The notes beneath the pieces are model-generated. The model saw nothing but the letters and a program-made list of their open reading frames with translations, was not told the origin of the DNA and did no database searches. A DNA stretch of 64,000 bases from Ulvibacterium sp965248315 (GTDB lineage Bacteria; Bacteroidota; Bacteroidia; Flavobacteriales; Flavobacteriaceae): NCBI RefSeq assembly GCF_965248315.1, contig NZ_CBDFIX010000002.1, positions 3,224,001 to 3,288,000 on the forward strand, read 5' to 3'. This document shows positions 9,976 to 19,568 of this stretch, piece by piece; positions within the stretch are counted from its first letter, which is position 1; the number at the start of each line of letters is the position of its first letter. The position numbers and the translations under genes were made by a program.

Positions 9976-10322
9976 TGGAAATATCAAACGAATAAATTGT
10001 TTCATTGAACCCTCCAAACCTCACTTCGCGGTACCCTTTCTTTGGGATAATCAGTTGTTTTTTGTAGAGGCCCAATAATCTCCATCCATCATGGAAAAAC
10101 ACTAGCCATGACCTCTTTAGGCCAGTCATTCTTCTTTTTGAAAAGTCTTGGACGATACTTAAAGGCTTGCCGAATCATTTGTTTCCTTTTAGCTTCTTTT
10201 TGAATCGTTAAGCTTTGATCGTACAGTTCACTACATAGATTGTCCAACTCATTACATTTATTTTTTTTGAAGCGATGACAGGTTGCATCTTTGACCTATC
10301 ATCAATCAAAAAACGAACAATC
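9976..10322. other. Intergenic region with an imperfect inverted repeat
   Basis: No gene is supported in these 347 bases. The one structure seen is an inverted repeat at 10274-10283 and 10294-10303 (GATGACAGGT / ACCTATCATC, nine of ten positions complementary, 10-base spacer), about 20 bases before the start codon of the repeat protein at 10323. It could be an operator or a leader hairpin. Confidence 0.4.
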
Positions 10323-11780
10323 ATGATTAATCTATCTAAAGTTTTCCTCGGTATGCTTTTGAATTTGTTAGTACTTCTTTTTTGGGTAAGCACAGGAGAG
10401 GCCCATGCACAAAAGCATTACTCCTCCGTTAGTGTGAACAAGAACAATGGAAAGACCACCATTACGGTCAAAAATGGCAACAAAAAGAGTTTTTCGCTTG
10501 AATATGAAGGGGACATCACATTATCAGATGACGACAAGGACATCAAGGCCATTTCAAGAGGTGGTTATATGGAAATCAAAAAATCTGCATTCGGTAATCG
10601 GCGACGTATTTTTATAGAGCCTGATGCCAACGGGAAACTCATCAAGAAGTATTATGTGGGCCGTTCAGAGGAAAACTTTGAATCCGAAGGAAGAAAATGG
10701 CTAGCCGAAATACTTCCGGAAGTGCTCCGGTCATCTACATTGGGTGCCAAACAACGAGTAAACCGGTTCTATAAAAAAGGAGGCACTTATGCCGTGCTCC
10801 AAGAAGTTGGGAATATGCACAGCGACCATGTTAAGTCAACATATATCAGGCTTCTGTTGGACAAAAACCCAAATAACAATGATTTGACCGCCATATTGAA
10901 AGTTGTCGGAAACGATATCAGTTCCGACCACCACAAAGCACAAATCCTTAAACACAAAACGAAGACATTTTTAGCTACGGATGGTACAACAGCCGCTTAT
11001 ATAGAAGCAACAGGCAAAATAAGTTCCGACCATCACAAGGCGGAAGTACTCAAAAAATCCATAAGGGACGGTGAAATTTCCGAGACTCGGATGAAATCCC
11101 TTTTTGCGATTACCGAAAATATCAGTTCTGACCATCATAAGGCACAAGTGCTGTTGACCGCCTTGAAAAATAGGCCTCTCAATACCGAAAACATCAATGT
11201 ATTGATCGCCACATCGCAAAGCATTAATTCCGACCATCACAAGGAACAGGTTTTAAAAGCAGCCCTTACCTCCCCCGAACTTTCGAGAAGTGTTTATAAT
11301 ACGCTTCTTAAATCCATATCCACTATGAGTTCAGATCATCATAGCGCAAATGTTTTTTCTGCGGTATTGAACAAAAAATTGGATGGAAAGTCTTTAACGG
11401 ATGTACTTCAATTGGTAAATCGCAACATGAGTTCCGACCATCACAAGGCCCAGGTATTGAAGAAGGCTGTCCTAAAACAAGACCTTGATGGAGGTGGTTT
11501 GGAAGCCCTACTTTCGGCGCTAAAAGGGATGAGTTCCGATACGCATCAGACAGAGGTGTTCAAGCAACTGGCAAAGAAAAGTTTTGACTCCGATCAATTG
11601 ATCAATATCCTCGCTGCCACCCGAAGCATGAGTTCCGATCATCACCAATCAATATCCCTAATGGCATATGCCCCAGCGGTACGGGAAAAGGGAGATACGG
11701 TTAAGGAAGCCTATAGAGATGCATGTGGCAGTATATCGTCGGAATTGCATTATGGAAAAGCCATCCGTGCCATCCACTAA
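10323..11780 (+). CDS. Secreted protein made of ~10 S-S-D-H-H (HEAT-like) repeats
   Basis: The ATG at 10323 was chosen because it gives a clean signal peptide (residues 1-29, cut at AHA-QK); an in-frame ATG at 10275 would add 16 non-signal residues. After a beta-rich region (about 30-110) the rest of the protein repeats every 33-37 residues. Each unit contains a version of the motif I/M-S-S-D-H-H-K-A-x-V-L-K; I count ten, from MHSDHVKS to a worn last copy ISSELHYG. Related S-S-D-Y motifs occur in helical repeats of some BlaR-type (M56) exported regions; the DHH version and its density are unusual. The paired histidines beside Asp invite a metal-binding idea, which is inference. The LytS kinase gene follows after 68 bp. 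Confidence 0.8.
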   Translation: MINLSKVFLGMLLNLLVLLFWVSTGEAHAQKHYSSVSVNKNNGKTTITVKNGNKKSFSLEYEGDITLSDDDKDIKAISRGGYMEIKKSAFGNRRRIFIEPDANGKLIKKYYVGRSEENFESEGRKWLAEILPEVLRSSTLGAKQRVNRFYKKGGTYAVLQEVGNMHSDHVKSTYIRLLLDKNPNNNDLTAILKVVGNDISSDHHKAQILKHKTKTFLATDGTTAAYIEATGKISSDHHKAEVLKKSIRDGEISETRMKSLFAITENISSDHHKAQVLLTALKNRPLNTENINVLIATSQSINSDHHKEQVLKAALTSPELSRSVYNTLLKSISTMSSDHHSANVFSAVLNKKLDGKSLTDVLQLVNRNMSSDHHKAQVLKKAVLKQDLDGGGLEALLSALKGMSSDTHQTEVFKQLAKKSFDSDQLINILAATRSMSSDHHQSISLMAYAPAVREKGDTVKEAYRDACGSISSELHYGKAIRAIH

Positions 11781-11848
11781 TTTGAGCCTTTACTTCAACT
11801 GCCCAAATACTCCTGTTACAATACTGTAATATTGAGTATTTTGGTGGG

Positions 11849-12886
11849 ATGAAGTGGATTTCAAAAGAATTTTTATACCAACCGACCGTGAGAAAACATC
11901 TCAGCCTATTTTTTGTAGGGTTCCTACTTGGGGTTCTTGTTTATGGTTTTGTAAATTTTAGCGGTTTCCAAAGCGCGAGGGAACTAGTCTTGAGCGGGTT
12001 TATGGGAATATTCATATCGTATGTTATCCATTTTAGCAATCCATTTATCAATACGCTAGTTCCTTGGAAAAGACAACCGGGACTACGCCTCCTGACCGGA
12101 ATTTTGGTGCACGGAACAATGGGTCAAGTATTGGTGTTTGGGATACTTTGGATTTATGACCAATCACTAGGGGCATCTTCCCTTTTTATACCGGACACTA
12201 AAGATATCTTACTAAAGATCGGAATTCTTCTATTTTGTACGGCACTGATTTATAACATCATCTATTTTGCCTTCCATTCCTATTATGAGTATTCGAAAGG
12301 ACAAGTAATGGAAGCACAATTGAAACGGAAACAGATCCAGCTACAACTTACCGCCTTAAAATCACAGTTGAGTCCACATTTTCTCTTCAATAGCATTAAT
12401 ACACTTTCTTCCTTATTTCAAAAGGATACCCACAAAGCCGAATTATTTATACGGTCCCTAGCAGGCTCCTACGAATATGTACTTCGCAAATACGAATCGC
12501 CCTTAGTAAGCGTGGCCGAAGAGCTATCCTTTGTGCAAGCCTATTATTTTTTAATGAAAACCCGTTTTGGGGAACAGTTCCATTTGGATATACAGTTTCC
12601 GGATTACGTGCTACAGAGCAAAATACCTCCGTTAACCCTTCAAATGTTGGTCGAAAATGCGGCAAAGCACAACGTCATGGGTCCAGAACAACCTTTGGAA
12701 GTTAAAATGTCGATTATAGATGAAAGGATAAAGGTTTCCAATATTAAAACCGGCAAACGTCCAAAAATAGACTCTCTTAAAATCGGATTGCAAAATATCG
12801 CTTCACGTTATGAATTGTTGGCCAACAAATCCATAGAAATAACCGATGATCAAAGTTTTACCGTAACCTTACCCTTGATATCGTGA
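11849..12886 (+). CDS. LytS-type sensor histidine kinase (pair 2)
   Basis: Four transmembrane segments (within residues ~20-145), a short helical linker, then the phosphoacceptor box QLSPHFLFNSINTL (His at about 176) and an ATP-binding domain with the N box LVENAAKHN and a final glycine-containing IGLQNIASRYEL. The conserved kinase residues are present. The stop codon overlaps the GTG start of the next gene, a homologous protein lacking these residues, and a LytTR regulator follows. The three genes form one translational unit. Confidence 0.92.
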   Translation: MKWISKEFLYQPTVRKHLSLFFVGFLLGVLVYGFVNFSGFQSARELVLSGFMGIFISYVIHFSNPFINTLVPWKRQPGLRLLTGILVHGTMGQVLVFGILWIYDQSLGASSLFIPDTKDILLKIGILLFCTALIYNIIYFAFHSYYEYSKGQVMEAQLKRKQIQLQLTALKSQLSPHFLFNSINTLSSLFQKDTHKAELFIRSLAGSYEYVLRKYESPLVSVAEELSFVQAYYFLMKTRFGEQFHLDIQFPDYVLQSKIPPLTLQMLVENAAKHNVMGPEQPLEVKMSIIDERIKVSNIKTGKRPKIDSLKIGLQNIASRYELLANKSIEITDDQSFTVTLPLIS

Positions 12887-13917
12887 AAAAACTATTTGTA
12901 CACCATCTACTATTTAGGCTGTTGAGTCCCTTGTTCAGTGGTACTTTGGTGTACTTACTTATTTTACTTATCAATAATAACATTGGGCAATTGCAGGAGA
13001 CTTTTCTTGGACAGGAACTGTACGTATGTATTGGTTTAGCCTATCTCATACAGGAATACGCAAGGCTTTCCCTGCTCTGGTTTGAACGTTTGTCACAACC
13101 CAAAAGTTTCATATTGAAATTGGTACTACATCTCATCAGTTCGGTCGTTATTGGTATAGGTTTGGTCTCAGCTGCCATGTATCTTTATTTCACATACGTC
13201 CTAGGGTATACACCCAATCATAGGGAATTATTTATTTTCAATAGTATATTTTCAGTGATTACCTTGATTTATTTGGTGCTATACCTAAGTCATCAGTTTT
13301 TGTACAAGGTAAACACAGAGCTCATTACCAGGGAGATTTTGGCGAAGGAGGAAATTGAAGCTGATTTTAGACGATTCAAAAAAGGAATCAACCCCGAACT
13401 TCTATTTGAAAGTCTTGAATCCTTACTCGTTTTAATGAAGAAAGACACGAACCGGGCAGAACTTTTATGCGATCATTTTTCCAGTGTATATCGATATGTT
13501 TTGGCTCGAAAAAAACGGGAACTGGTACCTTTTTTGGAGGAACTAAATGTACTGAACGAATTACTACAATTGCTAGCATACTTGCCCTATAGGAAAATAA
13601 CTTTGGGCAGGGTAGGGGTAACCGATACCTGGATAATTCCAGGAAGTCTATTAACGGTGGTGGAAAGGATAATACGAAGTACCATTGTTTCACCAGAGGT
13701 GTATTTGACATTTGATATTTTGGAAGACTCGGATCGCATTTTGATTCAATATGTGCCAGAAGAGGTTTTAAGAGGCGGTTTCCATACGGAAGAACTTAGC
13801 GATATAGCGGGAAATTATCAATTTTACACGGATAAGCCGGTACAGGTAGTAGCCAGAGACCCTTACAAAATAGTTGAAATTCCAAAACTAAAATTGGATG
13901 AAAGTAGTCATTATTGA
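12883..13917 (+). CDS. LytS-like pseudokinase (catalytic residues lost)
   Basis: This protein has the same layout as its neighbour upstream: four hydrophobic segments, a linker, then a histidine-kinase-like domain (residues ~150-340). At the phosphoacceptor box, however, the usual N/S-P-H-F-L-F-N reads NPELLFE, with Glu172 in place of the His and Glu in place of the Asn. The N box, LVENAAKH in the neighbour, reads VVERIIRST. The glycine-rich ATP lid is also not visible. The surrounding helices (LLVLMKKDTNRAELLCDHFSSVYRYVL) remain well conserved, so this is degeneration of the active site, not of the fold. It probably acts as a heterodimer partner or sensor subunit of the upstream kinase. The start is GTG (GTGA overlap). 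Confidence 0.85.
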   Translation: MKKLFVHHLLFRLLSPLFSGTLVYLLILLINNNIGQLQETFLGQELYVCIGLAYLIQEYARLSLLWFERLSQPKSFILKLVLHLISSVVIGIGLVSAAMYLYFTYVLGYTPNHRELFIFNSIFSVITLIYLVLYLSHQFLYKVNTELITREILAKEEIEADFRRFKKGINPELLFESLESLLVLMKKDTNRAELLCDHFSSVYRYVLARKKRELVPFLEELNVLNELLQLLAYLPYRKITLGRVGVTDTWIIPGSLLTVVERIIRSTIVSPEVYLTFDILEDSDRILIQYVPEEVLRGGFHTEELSDIAGNYQFYTDKPVQVVARDPYKIVEIPKLKLDESSHY

Positions 13918-14656
13918 GGACGAATATCTGGCGGCCGAAAAACTGGAACGCTATCTCCTCAAATACAATAGGGATATTGAAGTATTGATTAAGCTATCTT
14001 CCCTTGAAACGGCCATTCCTTGGATAGGGGAGCACCAGGAGACCGTAGATCTTTTCTTTATGGACGTACAACTTACGGATGGTTTGAGTTTCGAGATTTT
14101 TTCTACCATCTCCGTAGAAAAACCTGTGATTTTCACTACTGCTTTTGATGAATTTGCCATTGATGCCTTTAAGGTGAACAGTATAGATTACCTCCTAAAG
14201 CCCATTACGTTTACTGATCTTTCCAAGGCGCTAAATAAATTAAAATCTCTAAAGGAACAATTCTCCCGGCACCCGGAAATAAGTCCTTTGGTACAACAAC
14301 TTGGCAAAAAGTCATATAAGGATCGTTTTCTGGTCCGGATGGGTAATCATATTCATTCCATACCCACTGAATCCATTGGTTATTTTTATGCCGAAGGTCG
14401 GGACGTATATCTAAAACGGACCAACGGCAAGAAATATCTTATTGAGTATACCCTAGAGTCACTTGAGGAGTTACTGGATCCCAAAAAGTTTTTACGGACC
14501 AATCGCAGTTTTGTTGTACATATCAATGCTATAGAGGATGTGGTCGTGTATGCCAACAGACGATTAAAACTAACGCTCAACCCCAAAACTGAGAACGAAT
14601 TGATAGTAAGTAGGGAGAAGGTAGCAAAATTCAAGTTGTGGTTTGAAGGAATTTGA
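13898..14656 (+). CDS. LytTR-family response regulator (pair 2)
   Basis: Receiver domain with EDE near the N-terminus (residues 7-9), phosphoacceptor Asp56 (LFFMDVQLTDG), the TTAF element and LLKPITF. The LytTR DNA-binding domain follows (about 145-245; RFLVRMGNHIHSIPT through FLRTNRSFVVHINAI). The gene overlaps the pseudokinase gene by 20 bases, so kinase, pseudokinase and regulator are expected at fixed ratios. Likely targets are the exported-protein genes downstream (14842-18562) or the repeat protein upstream, by position only. Confidence 0.93.
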   Translation: MKVVIIEDEYLAAEKLERYLLKYNRDIEVLIKLSSLETAIPWIGEHQETVDLFFMDVQLTDGLSFEIFSTISVEKPVIFTTAFDEFAIDAFKVNSIDYLLKPITFTDLSKALNKLKSLKEQFSRHPEISPLVQQLGKKSYKDRFLVRMGNHIHSIPTESIGYFYAEGRDVYLKRTNGKKYLIEYTLESLEELLDPKKFLRTNRSFVVHINAIEDVVVYANRRLKLTLNPKTENELIVSREKVAKFKLWFEGI

Positions 14657-14841
14657 TAACCTTGGACAAGCACAAATAACCATCCAATTACATAAAACCA
14701 AACAAATCAAATCTAAATACAATGCGATTTATATAGGGCGTTTTTAGTAATTATCGAAATTGAACCCAACATAAAATCCGAAAGCTTCATTTTTTCGTAC
14801 TATACCTATCACTTGTAAATTAAATTTAGTTTTTTTGCCGA

Positions 14842-16809
14842 ATGATTGGGTTCAAAACGAAATATCCTTTTGTTTCAACAGTGCTTTTGGCAGTGCTTGT
14901 TTGTATCCCTTTGGCTTTACAGGGACAGGAGAAGCTGCATTACGCTGGTCCTTTGCAGGTAGGCGAATACAAGGGAGAAGCAGGATATGATTATAAAGTA
15001 GTAGGTAAGGATACTTTACTTGACGGTCCTTTTTTAATGGAACGGTCCAATCTCCAGGCGCTTTTGGAAAACGAGGATTCTTCCTTTTTGTTTTCGGGAA
15101 CATTTAAAGACCATTATCCCAACGGGTCTTGGCGATTCCAGTTCGGGGAATTTCAGTCCACTAGCCAAACACAGGTTATAGATTACCAATATAGAGTATT
15201 GGTTAGCGGAACGCAGGAGGAAGCAAATGGGACTTTAAAAGAAGGAAAACCTGACGGCGCTTGGACCTACACGGTAAATCGCATTAAGGATTCGGAAATA
15301 GAACAAGTCTTGTTCAAAAGCAATATTGTATTTGAAAATGGTATTCCCCAGCGTAGTTTCCGTATTGAAAATGAAAGCAGCACCCTTGTTGGCAGGTTTC
15401 TTCGGAATGGATTGGCGCATGATGAATGGTCTCTATATATTACCGATGAAGTTGAGGCAGTAGAAAGTTGGTTTTTTAATGATGGGGTGTTGGAAAAAGT
15501 CCAGAGCGGGGAAAATGATGAAACCAAAGTTGTACAAATATCCGTCAACAGTGCAGAACAAAGGAAAACTATCAATTTGGATGCACGTTACATAAATATA
15601 CTGCAGCTACAACTCCCGGTAAGTGATACACTCAATATTTTTGAAACGGGCATGCCCAAGTTGCTGGCCGAAAATGCCCAATACTATAAAAAAATAGATG
15701 ACATTTTATCTGAATTAGGGGAGTCGGCTTTTTTGCCCGAGTTTAAGGTAAAAGTGGCCCATTTCCCCTTGAATCCTATGGAAAAGGCACAACTGGATAC
15801 CATTAGAGTCTATTTTGAAAAATCGAGGACCATCAGCGAATCCTTATTGAGCAGTACACAACTGAACATTTTAAAACTATCTGATGAGGAGGCACTTTTT
15901 CTGTATTCCGTTGTAAGCACCATTTCAGAGCATTTTTTAAATCCCATTGAAAAAGTGGTCGGTTACCAAGAACAAGGTATTCTTGAATTTGTTAGGCGAG
16001 ATCAACTAATACGCAAATTATGGCCTAAAGGAAAACCATCTGTAAAAATTGAAGTGGGCAAGGAAGCCGATAGTGTCGGCGCAACCAGAACTTTTGTTTT
16101 GCCCAATGCAGAACGATTTAATTTTGATGGAAACACCATGTCATCCGTAGAGAAACTTGCCCAATATGCAACCTTTAGTCTGGACTCCATACAGCATTTG
16201 TTGAACAACAAACTAACCAAGGAGCAGCGACAACAGGAACTCATTGCCTTGGAGGAAGAATTGATCGCTCAAAGCAATGGACTGAACAACTTAATAGATT
16301 CGGTTGGCAGCACTATAACCCAGGTTAACAAAGGTGCCTTAATACAAATCAAAGCCATAGCCGATAAAAGTTTAAGTAGGTATTCGGCGATGGAAGAAGT
16401 AACGTCCAAGTTTCAATACGCCAGGGAACTGGTAGATTGCTATACCCAGTTGATGGCATTGACCAAGGCGGTGGTTGTATTACCAGCACAATGGGAAGAA
16501 ATACAAGAACGGTACCAAGATGGTGTTTGGAACCCCTTTACCGCTACCGTGATGAATGAAGAAGTAAAAAAACGGATTACTGCTGCCTATCGCAAAGTGC
16601 TTGTACCCTATTTTTTAGAATGGGCACAATCCGATCTTAGTTGTGATAACGCCGGTGAATTGGTGATGCTTATGCGAGGTACCTACCGACGCATGGTGGA
16701 ACTTAGAGAGGAGGAAACCTCAAAATTGGAACGAAAGCTTCGAAAAGAGCAAGACCCAAAAACGGTCATGCAATTGTTCAACATCCAAAACCAGGCCAAA
16801 GAAAATTAG
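14842..16809 (+). CDS. Exported protein with MORN/YwqK-like N-terminus and helical C-terminus
   Basis: Signal peptide 1-28 (ending ALQG). Residues ~45-230 hold about four short beta-hairpin units of the MORN/YwqK kind, each built on a G-x-W/F core: YPNGSWRFQFGEF, KEGKPDGAWTYTV, GLAHDEWSLYITD. The following ~420 residues are mostly helical and charged, with a coiled-coil stretch around 465-520 (LTKEQRQQELIALEEELIAQ). It is likely periplasmic. The next gene starts three bases after its stop, and a second MORN protein comes after that, so these three probably form one operon under the preceding LytTR system. I do not recognise a named family for the helical part. Confidence 0.7.
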   Translation: MIGFKTKYPFVSTVLLAVLVCIPLALQGQEKLHYAGPLQVGEYKGEAGYDYKVVGKDTLLDGPFLMERSNLQALLENEDSSFLFSGTFKDHYPNGSWRFQFGEFQSTSQTQVIDYQYRVLVSGTQEEANGTLKEGKPDGAWTYTVNRIKDSEIEQVLFKSNIVFENGIPQRSFRIENESSTLVGRFLRNGLAHDEWSLYITDEVEAVESWFFNDGVLEKVQSGENDETKVVQISVNSAEQRKTINLDARYINILQLQLPVSDTLNIFETGMPKLLAENAQYYKKIDDILSELGESAFLPEFKVKVAHFPLNPMEKAQLDTIRVYFEKSRTISESLLSSTQLNILKLSDEEALFLYSVVSTISEHFLNPIEKVVGYQEQGILEFVRRDQLIRKLWPKGKPSVKIEVGKEADSVGATRTFVLPNAERFNFDGNTMSSVEKLAQYATFSLDSIQHLLNNKLTKEQRQQELIALEEELIAQSNGLNNLIDSVGSTITQVNKGALIQIKAIADKSLSRYSAMEEVTSKFQYARELVDCYTQLMALTKAVVVLPAQWEEIQERYQDGVWNPFTATVMNEEVKKRITAAYRKVLVPYFLEWAQSDLSCDNAGELVMLMRGTYRRMVELREEETSKLERKLRKEQDPKTVMQLFNIQNQAKEN

Positions 16810-16812
16810 CGG

Positions 16813-17646
16813 ATGAGGCATCATGGCAAAAATCCCGCATGGGTATTGATCTTGTTTCTGATTTGTAGTTCATTGCCCTTATCCGCGCAGGAGGAAGGGC
16901 AAGAGGTACTCCCTTTGGAATCCAAATTTAAGGAGCCGGTTACCAAGGTATGGTTTAACACCTATGGCAACATCCGCATTTCAAAGCGTTTGTTTTGGGT
17001 AGCACAAACCCACTTTAGGCTTCAGGAAACGGAAAGCACCCCATTTGTGGGGCAAATGGCACAGATTTATAACCGACACGCCATAGGTTATATTTATTCC
17101 AAGAAATTCAATGTTAGTTTGGGAGGGGTATTGCGCCTTAATTTCAATACCAATGAAGATTCTATGGATCGCAATTTAGTGCCCGAATGGCGTATTTGGC
17201 ACCAGTATCTGTTTGCTATGCCGCTGTCCAGTGTTATGACCTATCATCGCATTCGAATCGAACACCGTTGGAGCCAAGGTTTTGCAGAAAATAGCGAATA
17301 CATTTTTAGGAATCGATGGCGGTATATGTTCCGATTAAAAGTACCCCTGAACAGTCATAAACTGGAACCAAAAACATTCTATGTTGCCCCCGAGGCCGAA
17401 TTGATCATGCAGAGTGGAAAAGAAGTGGTTGCAAGTCCTATGGAAGATTTACGGTTGACCACTACATTGGGGTATATTGTAACCCCTAGGCTTACCTTCG
17501 CTGCGGGATTGATGTATTCCCACGGGCAAGAGTTAAGTAATGGGGGGATTTACAAGCAAAGTTGGACCTTAAGGTTCCATATGTATTTCTCTCCCGATTT
17601 TAGAAAGGTAAAAAATAAGCTACCCGAAATCCACTTCAACGATTAA
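16813..17646 (+). CDS. DUF2490 family outer membrane protein
   Basis: Signal peptide at residues 1-25 (SLPLSAQ). The body has the alternating pattern of an outer membrane beta-barrel and matches the DUF2490 family: the start VTKVWFNTYGNIRISKRLFW, the central RIRIEHRWSQGF and NRWRYMFRLKVPL, and the end QSWTLRFHMYFSPDFR. Family members are predicted outer membrane barrels of unknown function. The gene begins three bases after the stop of the MORN/helical protein and shares its probable operon. A role in surface or envelope structure controlled by the adjacent kinase system is inference. Confidence 0.85.
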   Translation: MRHHGKNPAWVLILFLICSSLPLSAQEEGQEVLPLESKFKEPVTKVWFNTYGNIRISKRLFWVAQTHFRLQETESTPFVGQMAQIYNRHAIGYIYSKKFNVSLGGVLRLNFNTNEDSMDRNLVPEWRIWHQYLFAMPLSSVMTYHRIRIEHRWSQGFAENSEYIFRNRWRYMFRLKVPLNSHKLEPKTFYVAPEAELIMQSGKEVVASPMEDLRLTTTLGYIVTPRLTFAAGLMYSHGQELSNGGIYKQSWTLRFHMYFSPDFRKVKNKLPEIHFND

Positions 17647-17683
17647 ATACGTATATCAATGCGTTGACCGAACTTTCTATAGC

Positions 17684-18562
17684 ATGAAAAAACAAAATCG
17701 TACCATTATATCCTATCTTTTATTAGTGTTTGCCGTTGGTATCATCGTATTCTATCAATTGAAGACCAACAATCTTCAAAATGAGCTTCAGGCAAACAGG
17801 GCGTTCCAGGAGCAGATTGATGAGCGGATGAACGTTTACCAAAGTCTTTTGCAAATTGATTCTGCACTGATAAAAGGTGATTACAAAACCGCCCTAAAAG
17901 ACTACCGAAATCAATTGATTATTTCTGGGGAGAACGATAGTACCGGAATTCAGCTTCGTATTTCGCTTGCAGAAAGGTTGATGAAAATGCAGAAGGCAAT
18001 CCATTCGGATGCATCCTTAATTGCCCAACTCCAAGCTCTTGACTCAAATCAAACCGAGCATTTGGCCTCTGCAAAAGAGATCCGACAGTACGATTCCCTA
18101 AGCTTTGCCCTTGAAAAGACCAAGGTACGATTGGCCCGTATGGAACGTCAACTGCAGAAGAAATCTTTTGGTGAGTATTTGACCTTTACCAGCAGTAAGG
18201 GAAGTCAAATGCATTACGTTGGAGAGGTTAAAAACAAAAAAGCCAATGGCCATGGATTGGCACTTCTGGATACAGGTAGCCGCTATGAAGGGGAATGGAA
18301 GGACAACCAACGGCACGGCAAAGGTACCTTTTATTGGCCCGACGGAGAATACTACATTGGAAATTACGTAAACGACAAGCGGCACGGACAAGGAACGTAT
18401 TACTGGCCTAATGGGGAAAAATATACGGGGGCATGGAAGGCGGACCAACGAAGTGGTGAAGGCATATTCTATGGTAAGGACGGTAAAATCATCGCCGATG
18501 GTGTTTGGCAGGAAGATGAGTTGGTGCAGGCTGATAAAAAACAAAAAAAGGAAAGCCGTTAA
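17684..18562 (+). CDS. Membrane-anchored MORN-repeat protein
   Basis: One N-terminal transmembrane helix (residues ~8-25), then a coiled-coil region (about 30-155) and three to four MORN repeats (about 175-275) with the consensus YxGxWKDxxxHGxGTxYWPDG: SRYEGEWKDNQRHGKGTFYW, then a second starting EYYIGNYVNDKRHGQGTYYW and a third EKYTGAWKADQRSGEGIFYG. The C-terminus is lysine rich. MORN repeats commonly bind lipid or protein partners. It is the third exported or anchored protein in the row after the LytTR gene at 13898, separated from the barrel gene by 37 bases. Confidence 0.88.
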   Translation: MKKQNRTIISYLLLVFAVGIIVFYQLKTNNLQNELQANRAFQEQIDERMNVYQSLLQIDSALIKGDYKTALKDYRNQLIISGENDSTGIQLRISLAERLMKMQKAIHSDASLIAQLQALDSNQTEHLASAKEIRQYDSLSFALEKTKVRLARMERQLQKKSFGEYLTFTSSKGSQMHYVGEVKNKKANGHGLALLDTGSRYEGEWKDNQRHGKGTFYWPDGEYYIGNYVNDKRHGQGTYYWPNGEKYTGAWKADQRSGEGIFYGKDGKIIADGVWQEDELVQADKKQKKESR

Positions 18563-18698
18563 ACCAGTGTCTCCCCACAAATTTAGACTTAGTTCCCATT
18601 CCCTTTTATAAGAAAAGAAATTGCAATAGATCTACATGCAATGGTTTTCCTTTAACTATATTTAGAGAGAAATTGTCTTTTACATAAGCCTTACCACA

Positions 18699-19532
18699 AT
18701 GCGAGCTATTTGTTATGACTTCTTGAAATATTTCCTATTATCGTTCACTTTAGTACTGGTTTCCTGTGGAGAAAAAAAGACTAGCGCCAGTAAGGAATCA
18801 GCTGTTTTGGAAAAAACCGAATCGAAAAAGAGCAACTGGGTATCTATCTTCAACGGAAAGGATTTGGAAGGATGGACCATGAAAATAAAGGGTTATCCCC
18901 TTGGTGAAAATTTCGGTAATACCTTTCGCGTCTCCGATGGCATCCTAAGTATCCGTTATGACGGTTACGGCCCTGATTTAAAGGGTCGTTTTGGTACCTT
19001 GTACTTTGATAAAAGACTCACGGACTATCGCCTCAAAGTAGAATACCGATTTGTGGGCGAAACAGCACCAGGGGCACCGGAATGGGGCTATCGCGATAGT
19101 GGTATTCAATTTCACGGCCAACCACCAAATACACAAAAATTGAATCAACCATTTCCTGTTTGTATGGAATATAATTTCCATGGCGGAAATGGTAAGGACG
19201 ACCGCCCGTTGGGAGCCTTATGCGTTAACGGAATCTTTGTGGAATTTGATGGAGCAAAGAATACGACTACCTGTATTCCGGCGACGGTACCCCGAACCTT
19301 TCACGGAGATCAATGGGTAACTGCGGAAATAGATATCAAGGATGGAGAAATAATCCACTTTGTCAATGGAGAAGAGATTTTAAGTTATACAAATCCCACT
19401 TACGATCCCAACAACGAAACTGCAAAAACATTGATTGTGGATGGAGATACCTCTGTAAAGGGCGGCTATCTTTCCTTTCAATCCAATAGCCATCCCATCG
19501 ACTTTCGAAAAATAGAGCTATTGGAATATTAG
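18699..19532 (+). CDS. DUF1080 (3-keto-disaccharide hydrolase-type) lipoprotein
   Basis: Lipoprotein signal with lipobox V-S-C at about residue 25. The DUF1080 domain (about 48-277) shows WVSIFNGKDLEGWTMKIKGY near its start, YRDSGIQFHGQPP in the middle and DFRKIELLEY at the end. Characterised DUF1080 proteins act on 3-keto sugars made by Gfo/Idh/MocA oxidoreductases; one of those genes lies immediately downstream on the opposite strand. The gene is complete, with the usual size. Substrate cannot be told. Confidence 0.88.
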   Translation: MRAICYDFLKYFLLSFTLVLVSCGEKKTSASKESAVLEKTESKKSNWVSIFNGKDLEGWTMKIKGYPLGENFGNTFRVSDGILSIRYDGYGPDLKGRFGTLYFDKRLTDYRLKVEYRFVGETAPGAPEWGYRDSGIQFHGQPPNTQKLNQPFPVCMEYNFHGGNGKDDRPLGALCVNGIFVEFDGAKNTTTCIPATVPRTFHGDQWVTAEIDIKDGEIIHFVNGEEILSYTNPTYDPNNETAKTLIVDGDTSVKGGYLSFQSNSHPIDFRKIELLEY

Positions 19533-19568
19533 TCTTCTATTATCACTTTTAGAAGTTGTATTAATATG

